A stretch of DNA of 64,000 nt from NCBI RefSeq assembly GCF_047948215.1, contig NC_134467.1, forward strand, positions 34,202,020 through 34,266,019, in the 5' to 3' direction. The position numbers and the translations under genes are program-made. How positions within the stretch are numbered: the stretch's first letter is position 1; every line of letters starts with the position of its first letter. This DNA is from Lycorma delicatula. Taxonomy: Eukaryota > Arthropoda > Insecta > Hemiptera > Fulgoridae. Below are positions 1 to 10,390 of this stretch, piece after piece. The notes under the pieces were generated by a model. It worked only from the letters and a program-made list of their open reading frames with translations. It had not been told where the DNA came from and did no database searches.

Positions 1-48
1 TTATTTTATCATTTGACCATTTGATGTGATTATTAGCATATTTGTTTT

Positions 49-97
49 TAGATCAGCTAAGCTAGGGTTTGATTCCCCTTATGGGACTTCATTTTTT
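49..97 (+). repeat. tRNA-like SINE fragment
   Basis: The sequence GGGTTTGATTCCCC resembles an RNA polymerase III B box (GGTTCGANTCC) followed by a short T-rich stretch. Other tRNA-like SINE heads occur in this window, so a SINE remnant is the simplest reading. No A box or paired acceptor stem is visible, so it is not a tRNA gene. Confidence 0.3.
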
Positions 98-564
98 TCA
101 CATATAACTTTATTTTCCATTTTAAAAAAAACATGTACTAGTTTATCCGTGATCGAAATTATACAAAAATAATAAATAAACTTAAAGAATTAAATAAAGG
201 TTACGGTAAACATGTTTATGTAAAAGATTCTGATACATTTTTTAACATTTTTATAAGAATAAAAAAATACTAAAAAAGAAAAAAAATTACAAAAAATATA
301 TTTGATTATATATAAAAAATTATTTTATAAAAAAGCTTTTATTTAAGTAATATTAACATTAATAAAAAAAGGAAACAAATTAGAAAAACTCTAAAAAGTA
401 AAAAATAAGAATTAATTGAGAATTTTAAATAAAAAAATATAATATATTAACAAATATAAAAATGCACCGAAAACAAAAAAAATAACTTATATAAATATCT
501 AATAAATAAAAAATAAATAATTATAATAATTATTAAATTAAAAAATTAAAAATAATGAAAATAT
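98..564. other. AT-rich unannotated stretch
   Basis: Very AT-rich, with many poly-A and poly-T runs and no coding signal. I see no element ends or known motifs. Confidence 0.6.
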
Positions 565-1290
565 TTTCATCTGATCATCCAAGTTTCACTTTCATATAAA
601 GCTGCGCTCCAAACATATACTTTCAAAAATCTTTTCCTGACGTTAAGTTAATTTTTGAAGTAAAAAAATTATATTTCTGACTGAAGGCTCGTTTCGCCTG
701 TGCTATTCGTCAATTTATATCGCTCCTGCTTCGTCCATATTTAGTAATTCTGCTTCCAAATAACAAAATTCTTCTACCTCCATAATCTCTCTTCCTATTT
801 TTACATTCAGTGGATCGTCTATACTATTTCTACTACATTTCATTACTTTCGTTTTGTTCTTGATTATTTTCATGCGGCAGTTCTCGCCTAGGACATCAAG
901 TCCGTTCATTGTTCCTTCTTAATCTTTTTTTTCTCGGCTAGAATTACTATATCATCAGCAAATCGTAGCATCTTTATCTTTTCACCTTGTATTGTTACTC
1001 TGGATCTAAACTGTTCTTTAACATCATTAACTGCTAGTTCCATGTAAAGGTTAAAATGTAACGGCAATAGGGAACATCCTTGTCGGACCCCTTTTTTATT
1101 ACGGCTTCTTTCTTATGTTCTTCAATTATTACTGTTTGTAGCGATTGTTCTTCTATCTCTGTATTTGAACCCTAATTTTTTTAAAATGCTGAACATTTCA
1201 TTCCAGTCTCCATTATCGAACGCTTTTCCGGGTCTATAAATACCAAGTATGTTGGTTTGTTTTTCTTTAATCTTCCTTCTACTATTTTTC
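565..1290 (-). pseudogene. RTE-like LINE reverse transcriptase fragment
   Basis: On the minus strand the fragment reads through pieces of a non-LTR reverse transcriptase: a stretch like AFDNGDWNEMFSILKKLGFK (fingers/palm region, about 1150-1240), the FADDI-type catalytic block near 940-965, and the thumb-side motif KVMKCSRN and MEVEEFCYLE near 740-850. It stops near the ETW motif at about 580, so the 3' end and poly-A tail are missing, and the far end is also cut. Small frameshifts and stops break the frame. Other copies of the same family occur at 22735, 27235, 35752, 37285, 46654 and 62825. The RTE assignment rests on motif order and resemblance to RTE-type proteins (the CFDP2-like hits common in animal genomes); clade placement needs a phylogeny. 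Confidence 0.75.
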
Positions 1291-1294
1291 AATA

Positions 1295-1875
1295 TATAAA
1301 TACTTCACAAATGATAGAATTTAAATTATATAGAAATTAGTTCTTCCAAAAACGGTAATGTTTCAAATTAATAAATCGCTTCGACAGGAAAATCACTAAA
1401 AAATAAATGTTATTTGACTGCGGTAATAATATTTTGTCATTAAACAAAATAAAAATTGTCAAAATTAAAAAAAATAAAAATACGTAATATTACGTCAGGT
1501 ACTTTATTTTACTGAATTGTAATAACAACTGAGAAATCGAAAAACGATATACGATATTTTTTTCTGTTACTAAAAATGGCAGTACTGAATTTTTTTTAAT
1601 ATTAAACAAATAATATATTATTATTAATTTCAGAAACATAATTTTTCTAAACTAAGTTTATTCAGGTTAAATTATTAATATATATGCATTTATTTCATAT
1701 GATTATCCTCAAACTGTAGTATTAACTAATGAGGGCAATATGAAAGAAGGCACATTTCTATTAATTTATTTTCTATGATTCATTAAAATTCTTAGTACCT
1801 TATATCCTCAGTGTTAGATTTAGCACAATCATAAAAATAGGCTGTTTTCACAATTGCTCTATGTATACACATACA
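1295..1875. other. AT-rich unannotated stretch
   Basis: No coding or repeat signal recognised between the LINE fragment and the mariner element. Confidence 0.5.
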
Positions 1876-1902
1876 TGCATACACACACACGCGCGCGAGC
1901 GA
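1876..1902. repeat. (AC)n/(GC)n microsatellite
   Basis: A short AC run changing to GC directly abuts the left terminal inverted repeat of the mariner element. Confidence 0.8.
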
Positions 1903-3179
1903 GGTTTGTTCAGAAAATAAACCAACTTTACTTTTTTAATCTTGATTATTAATTATACAGATTATAGGTTCTTCTTGCCTTCAAAGTACTCCCCTTCCTT
2001 ACTAAAGAACTTCTTCCAGCGGTGTTTCCACTTCGCAAAGCAGTCATAGATACCTTCATTTGAAATGGTCTTTTGAGGTACGTGATAAATTTGCTTTAAT
2101 GTCATCAACAGTCACAAAAGGGCGTCCTTTCATCACTGATTTCATTTTCGGGAATAAGAAAAAATTAGGGAGGCTGAGGGAGGACAGTCAACTGATTTTT
2201 GGTACAAAACTGACGAATTGACATAGCTGATTATGAGGACGCATTGTCGTGGTGAACAAACCATGAATTGTCTCACCACGACTCAGGTTTCTTTTTGGAA
2301 ATTTTTTCACGTAACCGTTGTAAAAATCTTGATAGTACGCACAATTCATTCTTTCACCTTAAGGCAACAAATCAAAACAAAAATTCCATTAAATTTGTGA
2401 AAACCAGAGAGCATCACTTTGATATTGCATCATGACTGACGTGCTTTTTTGGGACGTGAATATCCTTCGCCAATCTATTGTAATGATTGAATTTTTGTCT
2501 CCCGTAAACCCAGCTTCCGTTTCCCGTTATGATCCTTTGCGTGAATGTTTCATCGTCATTAACATGTTCAATAAGTTACCGATAAAAGTCCACTCGATGT
2601 TCTTTCTATTGATCGGTCACAAAACGAGAAACAAATTTTGCTGCGACTTTATCCATGTTCAATTTTTCAGTAAAAATGTCACGGAACGATACGATTGAGA
2701 TTTTAAACTCTTCTGCAAGTTCTCTGATAGTCAATCGGCGATTTTTATGCATCAGATCGTTGATTTTCTGAACGTGTGTCGCATTAATTGAAGTCATAGA
2801 TCTTCGTGTTCGAGAGTCATCTTCAATTGACTGTAAACCAGTTTTAAATCATGAAAACTATTCGTATCGTTGCGTAAGACCCAGAGCATCATCTTCGTAA
2901 GCATGTTTCAAAAGTTGACATGTTTCTGTGAAAGTTTTCTCCAGTTTCACGCAATATTTTACGATGTAGTGTTGCTCCAGAAAATCGCATATTACAAAAA
3001 TCGCTGCTAACACTTAAATACGTTGAACTCAAATAAAAATAACAGGAAAATTAAACGACATTTCAACAATCCAAGAATATCAGGTTATATTTATGGATAT
3101 GCGGAACACAATGCTGCAAGTCACAAAATATCTCCGTCGGCGCATAATTAAAAATTTTCGGTTATTTTCTGAACAGACC
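1903..3179 (-). mobile_element. SETMAR-like mariner element, near full length, inactive
   Basis: The ends form terminal inverted repeats: GGTTTGTTCAGAAAATAA at the left matches the complement of the right end at about 3162-3179 with one mismatch in 18. The length of about 1.28 kb is normal for mariner. The transposase is on the minus strand. A TA target duplication is not evident at the edges, where microsatellites abut both sides. Confidence 0.85.
1980..2985 (-). pseudogene. mariner transposase pseudogene
   Basis: Minus-strand pieces follow the order of a mariner transposase. The first helix-turn-helix region reads CVKLEKTFTETCQLLKHAYE near 2885-2965, then ALGLTQRYE and SIEDDSRTRR. The second helix-turn-helix (HVQKINDLMHKNRRLTIREL, then EEFKIS) lies at 2700-2780, followed by KLNMDKVAAKFVSRFVTDQ. 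Downstream come RPKKA-like residues, HHDNAS holding the second catalytic Asp near 2260, and LTVLPQPP then FFLFPKMKSVMKGRPFV. The segment that should read SPDLAPCD between PQPP and FFLF is missing, which removes the third catalytic Asp. Several stops and frameshifts confirm the gene is dead. The normal protein is a cut-and-paste transposase of about 345 residues using a DD34D triad. Confidence 0.85.
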
Positions 3180-3180
3180 A

Positions 3181-3230
3181 CGTGTGTGTGTGCGTGTGCG
3201 TGTGTGTGTGTGTGCGCGCGTGTGTGTTTG
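3181..3230. repeat. (GT)n microsatellite
   Basis: GT-rich run with GC interruptions directly adjoining the right end of the mariner element. Confidence 0.9.
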
Positions 3231-3850
3231 TATAAAAAGAAATACTAGATTTAAAAAATGGATGCATATAAATGCTATTTGGTTTAGTGTTAGTCAATAT
3301 TAAAAAAAGTTTATGGTAAGTTATTAAGTTTACAATTCATTATTTAATTTGAGCATGGATATTGGATGAATAGAAGTTCAATGGAAAATTTATTAACGTT
3401 TAATTTAGTTTTAAAAATAGGCAGATATAGCAGAATTTAAGATTAACGGAACGGTTAATAAGAGTGACACTAAACTTTATTCGCAGCTGCTTTATAAATG
3501 ATAATATAAAAAATCAATTGATTCTTTCGGATGGTTAGATAATAAGCGAATGGAAAAAGACTAATTAAATCCGACTTAAATTAATGATACTGTGTTACTA
3601 TCTAACAGTTTAGAGGAATATCAATCACTAGTTAATGATATGAAAATGGTTGCTTTCAAAAATTTAAATATTAAAACAAAGTAAATAAATTGGTTCATAA
3701 TGGAATGAGGCCAGTTACCGAAAACGTAATTGAATATAAGGATAATTTTCTATATCTGATGACAATAGATTATCACTACAATTAATATAATATAATAGAT
3801 AAATTAAAGATTATCTCGGCAGAGAAATTTACAAAATTTCAAATAAAACA
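3231..3850. other. AT-rich unannotated stretch
   Basis: No supported gene or element. Several short ATG-initiated frames are broken by stops. Confidence 0.5.
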
Positions 3851-3852
3851 CT

Positions 3853-4134
3853 GTTTTTCCTGTTTAGCCTCCGGGAATCACCGTCTGGTATTACTTCAGA
3901 GTAAGATATGTATGAGTATAAATGAAGTGTATTCTTGTACGGTTTAAGGTCAACCATTTTTTAGATGTGTGGTTAATTGAAATCTAACCACTGAAGAACA
4001 CCGGTATCCACGATCTAGTATTCAAATCCATGTAAAAATAACTGGCTTTACTAGGACTTGAACGTTGGAACACTCGACTTCAAAATTAGCTGATATGGGA
4101 AGACGCATTCATTACTAGACCAACCAGGTGGGTT
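3853..4134 (-). mobile_element. tRNA-derived SINE (family S), copy 1
   Basis: Minus-strand copy: its tRNA-like head is at the right (ACCAACCAGGTGGGTT on the plus strand, complement of an A box-like GGTTGGTCTAGT), the B box-like region is the complement of GACTTGAACG near 4060, and the tail is at the left (CCTGTTTAGCCTCCGG complement). It is somewhat shorter and more diverged than the consensus of about 295 bp. Copy 2 has inserted at its head end. Confidence 0.8.
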
Positions 4135-4139
4135 CACCT

Positions 4140-4434
4140 TTCTTTTTCCTGTTTAGCCTCCGGTAACTACTGTTTAGATAATTCTTCAGAGGACGAATGA
4201 GGATGATATGTACGAGTGTAAATGAAGTGTAGTCTTGTACATTCTCAGTTGGACCATTCCTGAGATGTGTGCTTAATTGAAACCCAACCACCAAAGAACA
4301 CCGGTACCCACGATCTAGTATTCAAATCCATGTAAAAATAACTGGCTTTACTAGGACTTGAACCCTGTAACTCTCGACTTCCAAATCAGCTGATTTGGGA
4401 AGACGCGTTAACCACTAGACCAACCCGGTGGGTT
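4140..4434 (-). mobile_element. tRNA-derived SINE (family S), copy 2, nested on copy 1
   Basis: A near-consensus 295-bp SINE on the minus strand. It is flanked by a perfect 14-bp target-site duplication, AGGTGGGTTCACCT, at 4126-4139 and 4435-4448. The duplicated target contains the head end of copy 1, so copy 2 landed in or beside copy 1 and is younger. Confidence 0.9.
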
Positions 4435-4489
4435 AGGTGGGTTCACCTAAATCATCTTAATTCCACTCTACAGTTTATCTGTGACATCA

Positions 4490-5002
4490 CTACTCAGCAG
4501 AATATTAAAACAGAATTTTTTGGTCCTGGGGTGCAATTTTGCAAATGTTATTGTTTCAAATATATATTTTTTGAATAGTTAAACAAAATAATAAAAAAAA
4601 TATGACTTTAATTAGTCAAAATCTCGAGATACTGAGGGTGACCTTGCTCTACAGCCTCACTCCCTTTACCTTTTAAGTTGAAAATTTAATACATATAAAG
4701 TAGTATGTATATACAGAAGTAATGCCCTATATATACAAGTAATTTGACCAAGTTTGGTCAAAATCGGTCCAGAAATTGTGGACCGTGGATGTAAGGTGAT
4801 TTAGAAGCCAACACCGAATAAACCTATCTACGTATACGACCATTACATCTGATTTTTTGGTTTCATAGGTCTCAAAACGTCAAGATCGATGAAAACCGCA
4901 TATACCCAAATTAAACCGATTAATATTCTTTCCCTTCTAGAACTTAAGCACTACTACAGCGCTATCTAACGGGAAAGGTGAAGAATTTTGTTTTTGTTTT
5001 TT
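4490..5002 (+). repeat. Y-family repeat, 3' module
   Basis: Contains the Y-family series: GGTGACCTTG, CTACAGCCTCACTCCC, a segment like GTCAAAATCGGTCCAG, then AGCGCTATCTAACGGGAAAG at the end. The same series occurs at 5184-5660, 8170-8748, 12150-12488 and 53500-53655. Only the 3' part of the family is present. No coding content. Confidence 0.75.
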
Positions 5003-5015
5003 AAGTACTATTCTG

Positions 5016-5170
5016 GCCGGCCTACGTTACGCGAGTTGTAACGTCTCAGCTTTTCATCCAGAGGTCTCGGGTTCGAATCCCGGTCAGACATGGCATTTTT
5101 ACATACCCTACAAATAATTCATTTCATCCTCTGAAGCAATACCTAATGGTAGACTCGGAGGTGAAAAGAA
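5016..5170 (+). mobile_element. tRNA-derived SINE with a different head (family T)
   Basis: The B box GGGTTCGAATCCC at about 5070 is a perfect match to the Pol III consensus. The first 80 bases resemble a tRNA-like head. The last 50 bases (TTCATCCTCTGAAGCAAT and then GGTAGACTCGGAGGTG) match the 3' tail of family S. A perfect 13-bp target-site duplication, AAGTACTATTCTG, lies at 5003-5015 and 5171-5183. It therefore inserted as an RNA-mediated retroposon into Y-repeat DNA. Confidence 0.88.
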
Positions 5171-5183
5171 AAGTACTATTCTG

Positions 5184-5660
5184 ACAAATATAGTATTGTA
5201 ATTTTTTAAATAAATTATTTGGTCTATGGCTTAAAATATTCCCCATTTTAACCCGACTGTATCCTGAAAATTTGAAAGGAATCGGTCGGTTGGTTCTCGT
5301 GTGATGCCAGAGCAAACAAATAACCTTTAAGTTGAAAATTTAATGGCATCAATGCCATATATATATATATGTAGAAGCGTATATAAGAATGCCCATATAT
5401 AGAAGTAATTTGACTAAGTTTTCTTAAAATTGGTCCACTAGTTCTGGAGATATAAGCAGGTGATTTAGAAAGACACTTTCCACACACACGTACATACCAA
5501 TATTAACATCCGGAAAATTTCCAACCGGTTTTTTGGATTGCTTAGGTGTATAACTTCAAGATCCGTTAAAACGGTATACATCCAAATTGGATCGATTATA
5601 ATACTTTCTCTTCTAGAGCTATAGTTCTGCTATAGCGCTATCTAGACGGGAAAGTAAAAA
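5184..5660 (+). repeat. Y-family repeat, 3' module, second copy
   Basis: Same series as 4490-5002, ending in CTATAGCGCTATCTAGACGG and GAAAGTAA. It begins straight after the SINE target duplication, so the SINE separates two Y-derived pieces. Confidence 0.75.
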
Positions 5661-5884
5661 GATCTATTATAGAAACAGCAATACGGGAAAGAAAATTACA
5701 TTTCTCGAGCATATAATCAGGATAAATCCAAACAAGTATTTTATAACCAGTGGAAATATTTTATAAACTGGAAATAAAATTACCAGAAATTTACAAAATA
5801 GTACCTCCAAATGATAAACTTGAAAGAAGAAATCTGTTACGATACAGTTAACTTTTGAAAGATAATTTGCAATATAAAAGTTTT

Positions 5885-5940
5885 TGTAGTAGAAAAAAAA
5901 ATGCTGACTACACTAGTAGAAAAAAAAATGCTGACTACAC
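5885..5940. repeat. short tandem duplication of about 28 bp
   Basis: The segment TAGTAGAAAAAAAAATGCTG plus ACTACAC occurs twice in a row just before the Y element begins at CAGTTGTAGG. Confidence 0.8.
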
Positions 5941-6644
5941 AGTTGTAGGACCTTCCCGTCAAGCGGATTTTTTCTGATGCACGGCTTACAACTTAATTTA
6001 AAATATTTATAAATTTATTTAAATACAATCCTTTTAATTATTTGATAATTAATTAAAATCAAAACCCATTTACCAACAATCTTTTAATGCGTCCTAGCGC
6101 ATTCGAAAACGAATTCCATCTTCAGAGACTTAAATTTTTTTATTAACTAAAATTTTGTAATCATGAATAGAATTGTTATGTAAAGTGTGTAAAATATATG
6201 AAGGTGGTCGTCAAGTGTCAAAATCTCGTCGACTTAACGTCCTATCATGAATGATTTTAACTAAAGCGCACGCGCATGCCGTATTTCATTCACGCATGTG
6301 TGGCGGTACTAGCGATGGCCATATTAAATACTTTTTTTACTCTTTAAATATTATTCATTTATTTAATTCTACGAGTAACCGGTGACGTCACAACATTGTG
6401 GACGACCACAAAAGTAGTCCAGCCGCTAACTGGGATGTGGATTATGGCTGGGTTAAAACCCAACTTTGATGGGGTACAGATTTGTGGATCCAACGAGACA
6501 GTAATATAAAAAACTGCAACGAAACCCACCCACTGTACTGCCTTTTACAACGATTCAGAATTATTATTATTTTTTGAGGGGCAATTTAGGAAAAAAATAT
6601 TTTTACATAAAAGATGTGTTTTTTTTATTATTGTACTCAAAATA

Positions 6645-7962
6645 CAGAGTGTCCCATATAAAACGCAACCCATCAATCACTCATCTATGAAATTTCAAAA
6701 GTCAAGCTTACTCCCCTACTCGTTACTGAAATGGACTCGTCCAACATCCAAACATCGCGGCGACGCAGTAGAACACTACCGATAGTAACAACGATGCAAT
6801 CATAACGTTCAGTGTATTGCTTCAGACAGGCTGGTGTTTTCGCTAGGTGAACGTGTTTTCATTGTGGAGTCGTACGAAATCAGTGGTTGCAATGCAAGAT
6901 TTGTTTCGCCATAAGTACCCAGATAAACCGGCTACTAACAAAACATCAGTATTAAGGTTAGTCGCAAAATTTAGAGAGACCGGTTCTGTTAATAACAAGG
7001 AACACAAAAGATCTGCGTCAGTGTTTGTTGAATACAGATACAATCACTGAAATCAAAGACCGATTACTCGCCTCGCCAAATAAATCGATCAGACGTTTGT
7101 CTGCTGAAATTAATTTATCTCAATCAACTGTTCATCGGGCGGCCAAAAAATTACAATTACGACCTTATCGCATTCAAACATTTCATCGACTTCTTGAGCC
7201 CGACAAAGAAAAACGGTTACATAATTGTCAACGGTTCCGTCGATTTCTGCGTAAGGGAATTAATGTTATGGATTCGTTATTTTTCACAGATGAAGCGCGG
7301 TTTCATTTGGATGGCTACATAAACAGCCAAAACAATAGAATTTGGAGTGCTGAAAATTCCCACGTTTATTACGAAAAACAATTACACCCGCAGAAGTCGG
7401 GCGTGTGGTGCGCGATATCGCGGAAGAAAATAATCGGTCCTATTTTTTTCGAGTACACCATTAATACAGAATGATATCAGGATATTTTATTTCGGTTCAT
7501 CGCACTCTTGGAAGAGGAAGACAGACATTGCTGGCTACAACATGACGGTGCGACAACGCGCTACGCAGGTTCGACTTCTGATTTCGTTGAGGAATTCTTT
7601 GGTAATCGTGTTATCGGTCGAGGCTTGTGGCCACCAAGATCTCCTGATTTGACTGCGGCGGATTTTTTTCTACGGGGTTACCTCAAAGACTAAAAGCCTA
7701 CAGCAACAAACTACGAACACTTGAACGATTGAAAGTCAATATTGTACAAGCTGTATTAAATATCCAGCTACAAACTTTGAAAAAAGTTGCAAGAAACGCT
7801 GTAAAAATAATTGAAGCTAGTATTCAAGAAGATGGCGGCCACTTTCAACATTTAGGTAATGGATGGTAATAATAAAAATTACATTTACATTTACACATGC
7901 CTTTTTATTATTTCAATACATACCAATATAAGGTTGGGTTGCGTTTTATATGGGATACTCTG
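6645..7962 (+). mobile_element. Tc1/mariner element copy A (family M2), 1318 bp
   Basis: Inverted repeats of about 27 bp begin CAGAGTGTCCCATATAAAAC at the left, and the complement of the right end matches with one mismatch. A TA lies on each side (6643-6644 and 7963-7964), the expected target duplication. Copy B at 42165-43483 has almost the same length. Confidence 0.95.
6831..7862 (+). pseudogene. mariner-family transposase, copy A, broken
   Basis: The N-terminal DNA-binding region includes VAMQDLFRHKYPDKPATNKT and RLVAKFRETGSV; a second helix-turn-helix contains KDRLLASPNKSIRRLSAEI. The first catalytic Asp is in FFTDEARFHLDGY (about 7285-7320), the second in WLQHDGA (about 7540), the third in SPDLTAADFFLRGYLK (about 7640-7680). 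The spacing between the last two acids is 38 residues. Defects: the ATG seen in copy C is CTG here; a frameshift near 7020-7030 divides the N-terminus from the rest; TGA at 7472-7474 interrupts the frame; and a further stop follows at about 7691. The last Asp is conserved, consistent with a DDxD catalytic site, but the protein cannot be made whole. Confidence 0.9.
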
Positions 7963-8748
7963 TATTTACAAAAAAAAATGCAATGAAAATCATCCCCTCT
8001 ACTGCCTTCTATTACTCTTCATGATTAGAATTGTTTTTAAGGGTAGGGGTGAATGTTAAAAAATTTTTTTTTAGAGAAGTTGTTCATTAATATTCATAAA
8101 ATTATCAAAAAAATATATAAACTTAATTTTGAAAAATCTGGACACAATTTCATTTTTCACCCCTGTATTTCCCACTACCTGTTCTTTTGAATAGAAAATT
8201 TAGTACCATCAATTCCCCATATATAGAAGCAATATGACCAATTTTGATCAAAATCGTTAGAGTTATAAGGAAATCATTCTGGAGATATAAGGTGATTTAT
8301 AGGCAGACCATCACCAAAAACCATTTTCAGGGGTGGAGGTAAAATTTAGCAAATATTTTTTTACAATAGTTGTTTTTTGATATTCACAAAATTATCAAAA
8401 AAGAAAAATAACCTTAATTATTCAAAATCTTGAGACAATTTCGTTTTTCCCTCTGTACCCTCACACACTGACCTTTTGAACTGAAAATTTAATAGCATCA
8501 ATATCCCTACTTTAGAAATATTATAGCAAAGTTTGGTGAAAATCGGTCAAGTAGTTCTGGAGATTTACATGCCAAGATACATTACGTACGCAAATTTTGT
8601 CGCGGAAATTTTAATGTCATTTTTCAGATTTCTGGGGTCTTTAGGGGTCAATTCGTCATGATTCATTGAAAACCGGATATGCCCAATTTTGATTGATCAC
8701 CTTGCTTTCCCTTTTATTTAGCTATATAGACGGGAAAGTAAGAGAACG

Positions 8749-9632
8749 GGAAGAAAATAGACAGGTGAACAAAAACGATGCCATAACGAAAAGATGAGAA
8801 ATGCAAGAAAGAAAACAAGCTAAAAAGACTTGATATTTGGGTGGTACTAAGTTGGCATTTTTCATTTTAAAAAAAAAAAATTCTAAACTGTTTATCGGAG
8901 TAATTGCGTTTTGTCTTACACCTTGGTTGTCTCGGGATTCGGTCCAAAATCTTACTATTAATTTTATAGGTTAAATAATTTTCAAATTAAACAAGGTTGG
9001 AATTTATGAACGTATTAGTTACAGCCTGAAGAAAAAAAAATTATTTAACATAGCAAATAATTTTACAATGCAATTTGTACTTCTTGATATATATTTCATT
9101 TTATAGTAGACATTAAAATAGCGGTTGAAACCGAGCGGAACATACTGCTGAGTTTAAGTAAGAACTAAATGGTTTCGAATAACACTCAAGTTAACATTTC
9201 ACTTTCAACAACGTCTGGTTAGTCGTGAAGGAAATTGAAAAAAAGTTTTAACAAAAAAGGAAATAAATAAAAATATTACTGTTACAATTTTACTTTTTTT
9301 ATTACAGACTCCATTAGTAGCAGAATAGTACATTTAAATGTGTCATATTCTTTATATTTAATATTTTTTAAAATTATGTTTATACGTACTTCGTAATATG
9401 AAATATATATTTTTTAGATGAAGCAAAAATATCTTCAAAACCAATAAACGGTTTGGAAAAATTAACTAATAAATAGGTGGAGAAAATAATTTGATATTTA
9501 ACTAGCAGTTAAAATATAAATGCTACGCTATTGCTAGATTTGAGTGAATATATGTAGATTAAATGAACAGACACAATTGAAAGTTTGATAAAACATTAAC
9601 AAAATGAACATTACGGAACTTCACAAAATTTA
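8749..9632. other. AT-rich unannotated stretch
   Basis: No gene or known element seen. Confidence 0.5.
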
Positions 9633-10185
9633 ACCTTCCCTTTTTCTCTTTCTCTCTTTCCTTTCCCCCATTTTCCTTTTTCCTCTTTTTCTGATTTTCA
9701 TTTTCCCATTTTCATTTTTACCATATTCCCTTTACTTCCCCGTTTTTCTTTCGCTTATTTCCCTTTTCCCATTCCTTTTCATACCTTTCCACTGTTATTT
9801 TTTCTTATTTTCCCTTTCCATTTGCTTTTCCCCGGTTTCCCCTTTTTCTTTTTATGATTTCCCCATTCTTCCATTTTACCTTTTTCAATTTTTTCCTTCT
9901 CCGATTTTTCCCTTTCTCCCCGCGCTTAAATCGGTCCAGTTGTTCTTTAGTCTATAGTGGACATACATATCGGAAACATTGAAATGGAATCGTAAAACGT
10001 TTAGTATAACGTGTGTTGCTTTTACGTCCAACAGATAGCACTGTTTTTATACCTGTTACAGGTGTGACATCTTAGGTATATAAAAACACGCGCGTATTCG
10101 AATTTATGTCAAAATTTCAAAGCAATCGGTGAAGAATTTTCAGAGATTTAAGATTTTGAACAAACGAACATTTACATTTTTATTT
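9633..10185 (-). repeat. polypyrimidine minisatellite with conserved flank
   Basis: About 290 bp of CT-rich units like TTTCCCTTTTTC, then a unique flank: AAATCGGTCCAGTTGTT, CTATAGTGGACATACATATC and GATAGCACTG. The same tract-plus-flank arrangement occurs at 33245-33655, and a related one at 53685-54060. The flank ends in a T/A-rich sequence near 10185 and resembles Helitron-type left-end sequence in reverse orientation, but no clean end is visible here. Confidence 0.6.
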
Positions 10186-10255
10186 ATATAAATTAATTAA
10201 TTATTGCTCATTCATTACGTAATTATTTATTAAAAATATTATAATCATTCGTACA

Positions 10256-10285
10256 CAGATATATATATATATATATATATATATC
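10256..10285. repeat. (TA)n microsatellite
   Basis: Uninterrupted AT dinucleotide run. Confidence 0.95.
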
Positions 10286-10390
10286 TAAAAATAAAATTAT
10301 AAATATTTATGTATTTTGTATTTATTCCTTCGTCTGTTGCTTACAATAATTTCACAAATTTAAAAGTATTTAAACATTATTATTATTTTT

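Larger units (their letters stand above)
5937..8748 (+). mobile_element. long Y-family repeat containing mariner A
   Basis: It starts CAGTTGTAGGACCTTCCCGT and ends AGACGGGAAAGTAAG. The opposing ends share the complementary core CTTCCCGTC / GACGGGAAAG, which suggests short imperfect terminal inverted repeats. The 5' module (TAATTAAAGCG-like, GTGGCGGTACTAGCG, GGTGACGTCACAACAT) recurs at 11690-12020 and 53025-53460. The 3' module with GGTCAAGTAGTTCTGGAGAT recurs at several sites. Mariner A (6645-7962) interrupts it at a TA. No coding capacity is seen apart from the mariner. Superfamily unknown. Confidence 0.65.

Noticed and set aside
5030..5095. possible tRNA gene
   Set aside because: It lies inside a SINE with a perfect target duplication and lacks proper acceptor pairing.
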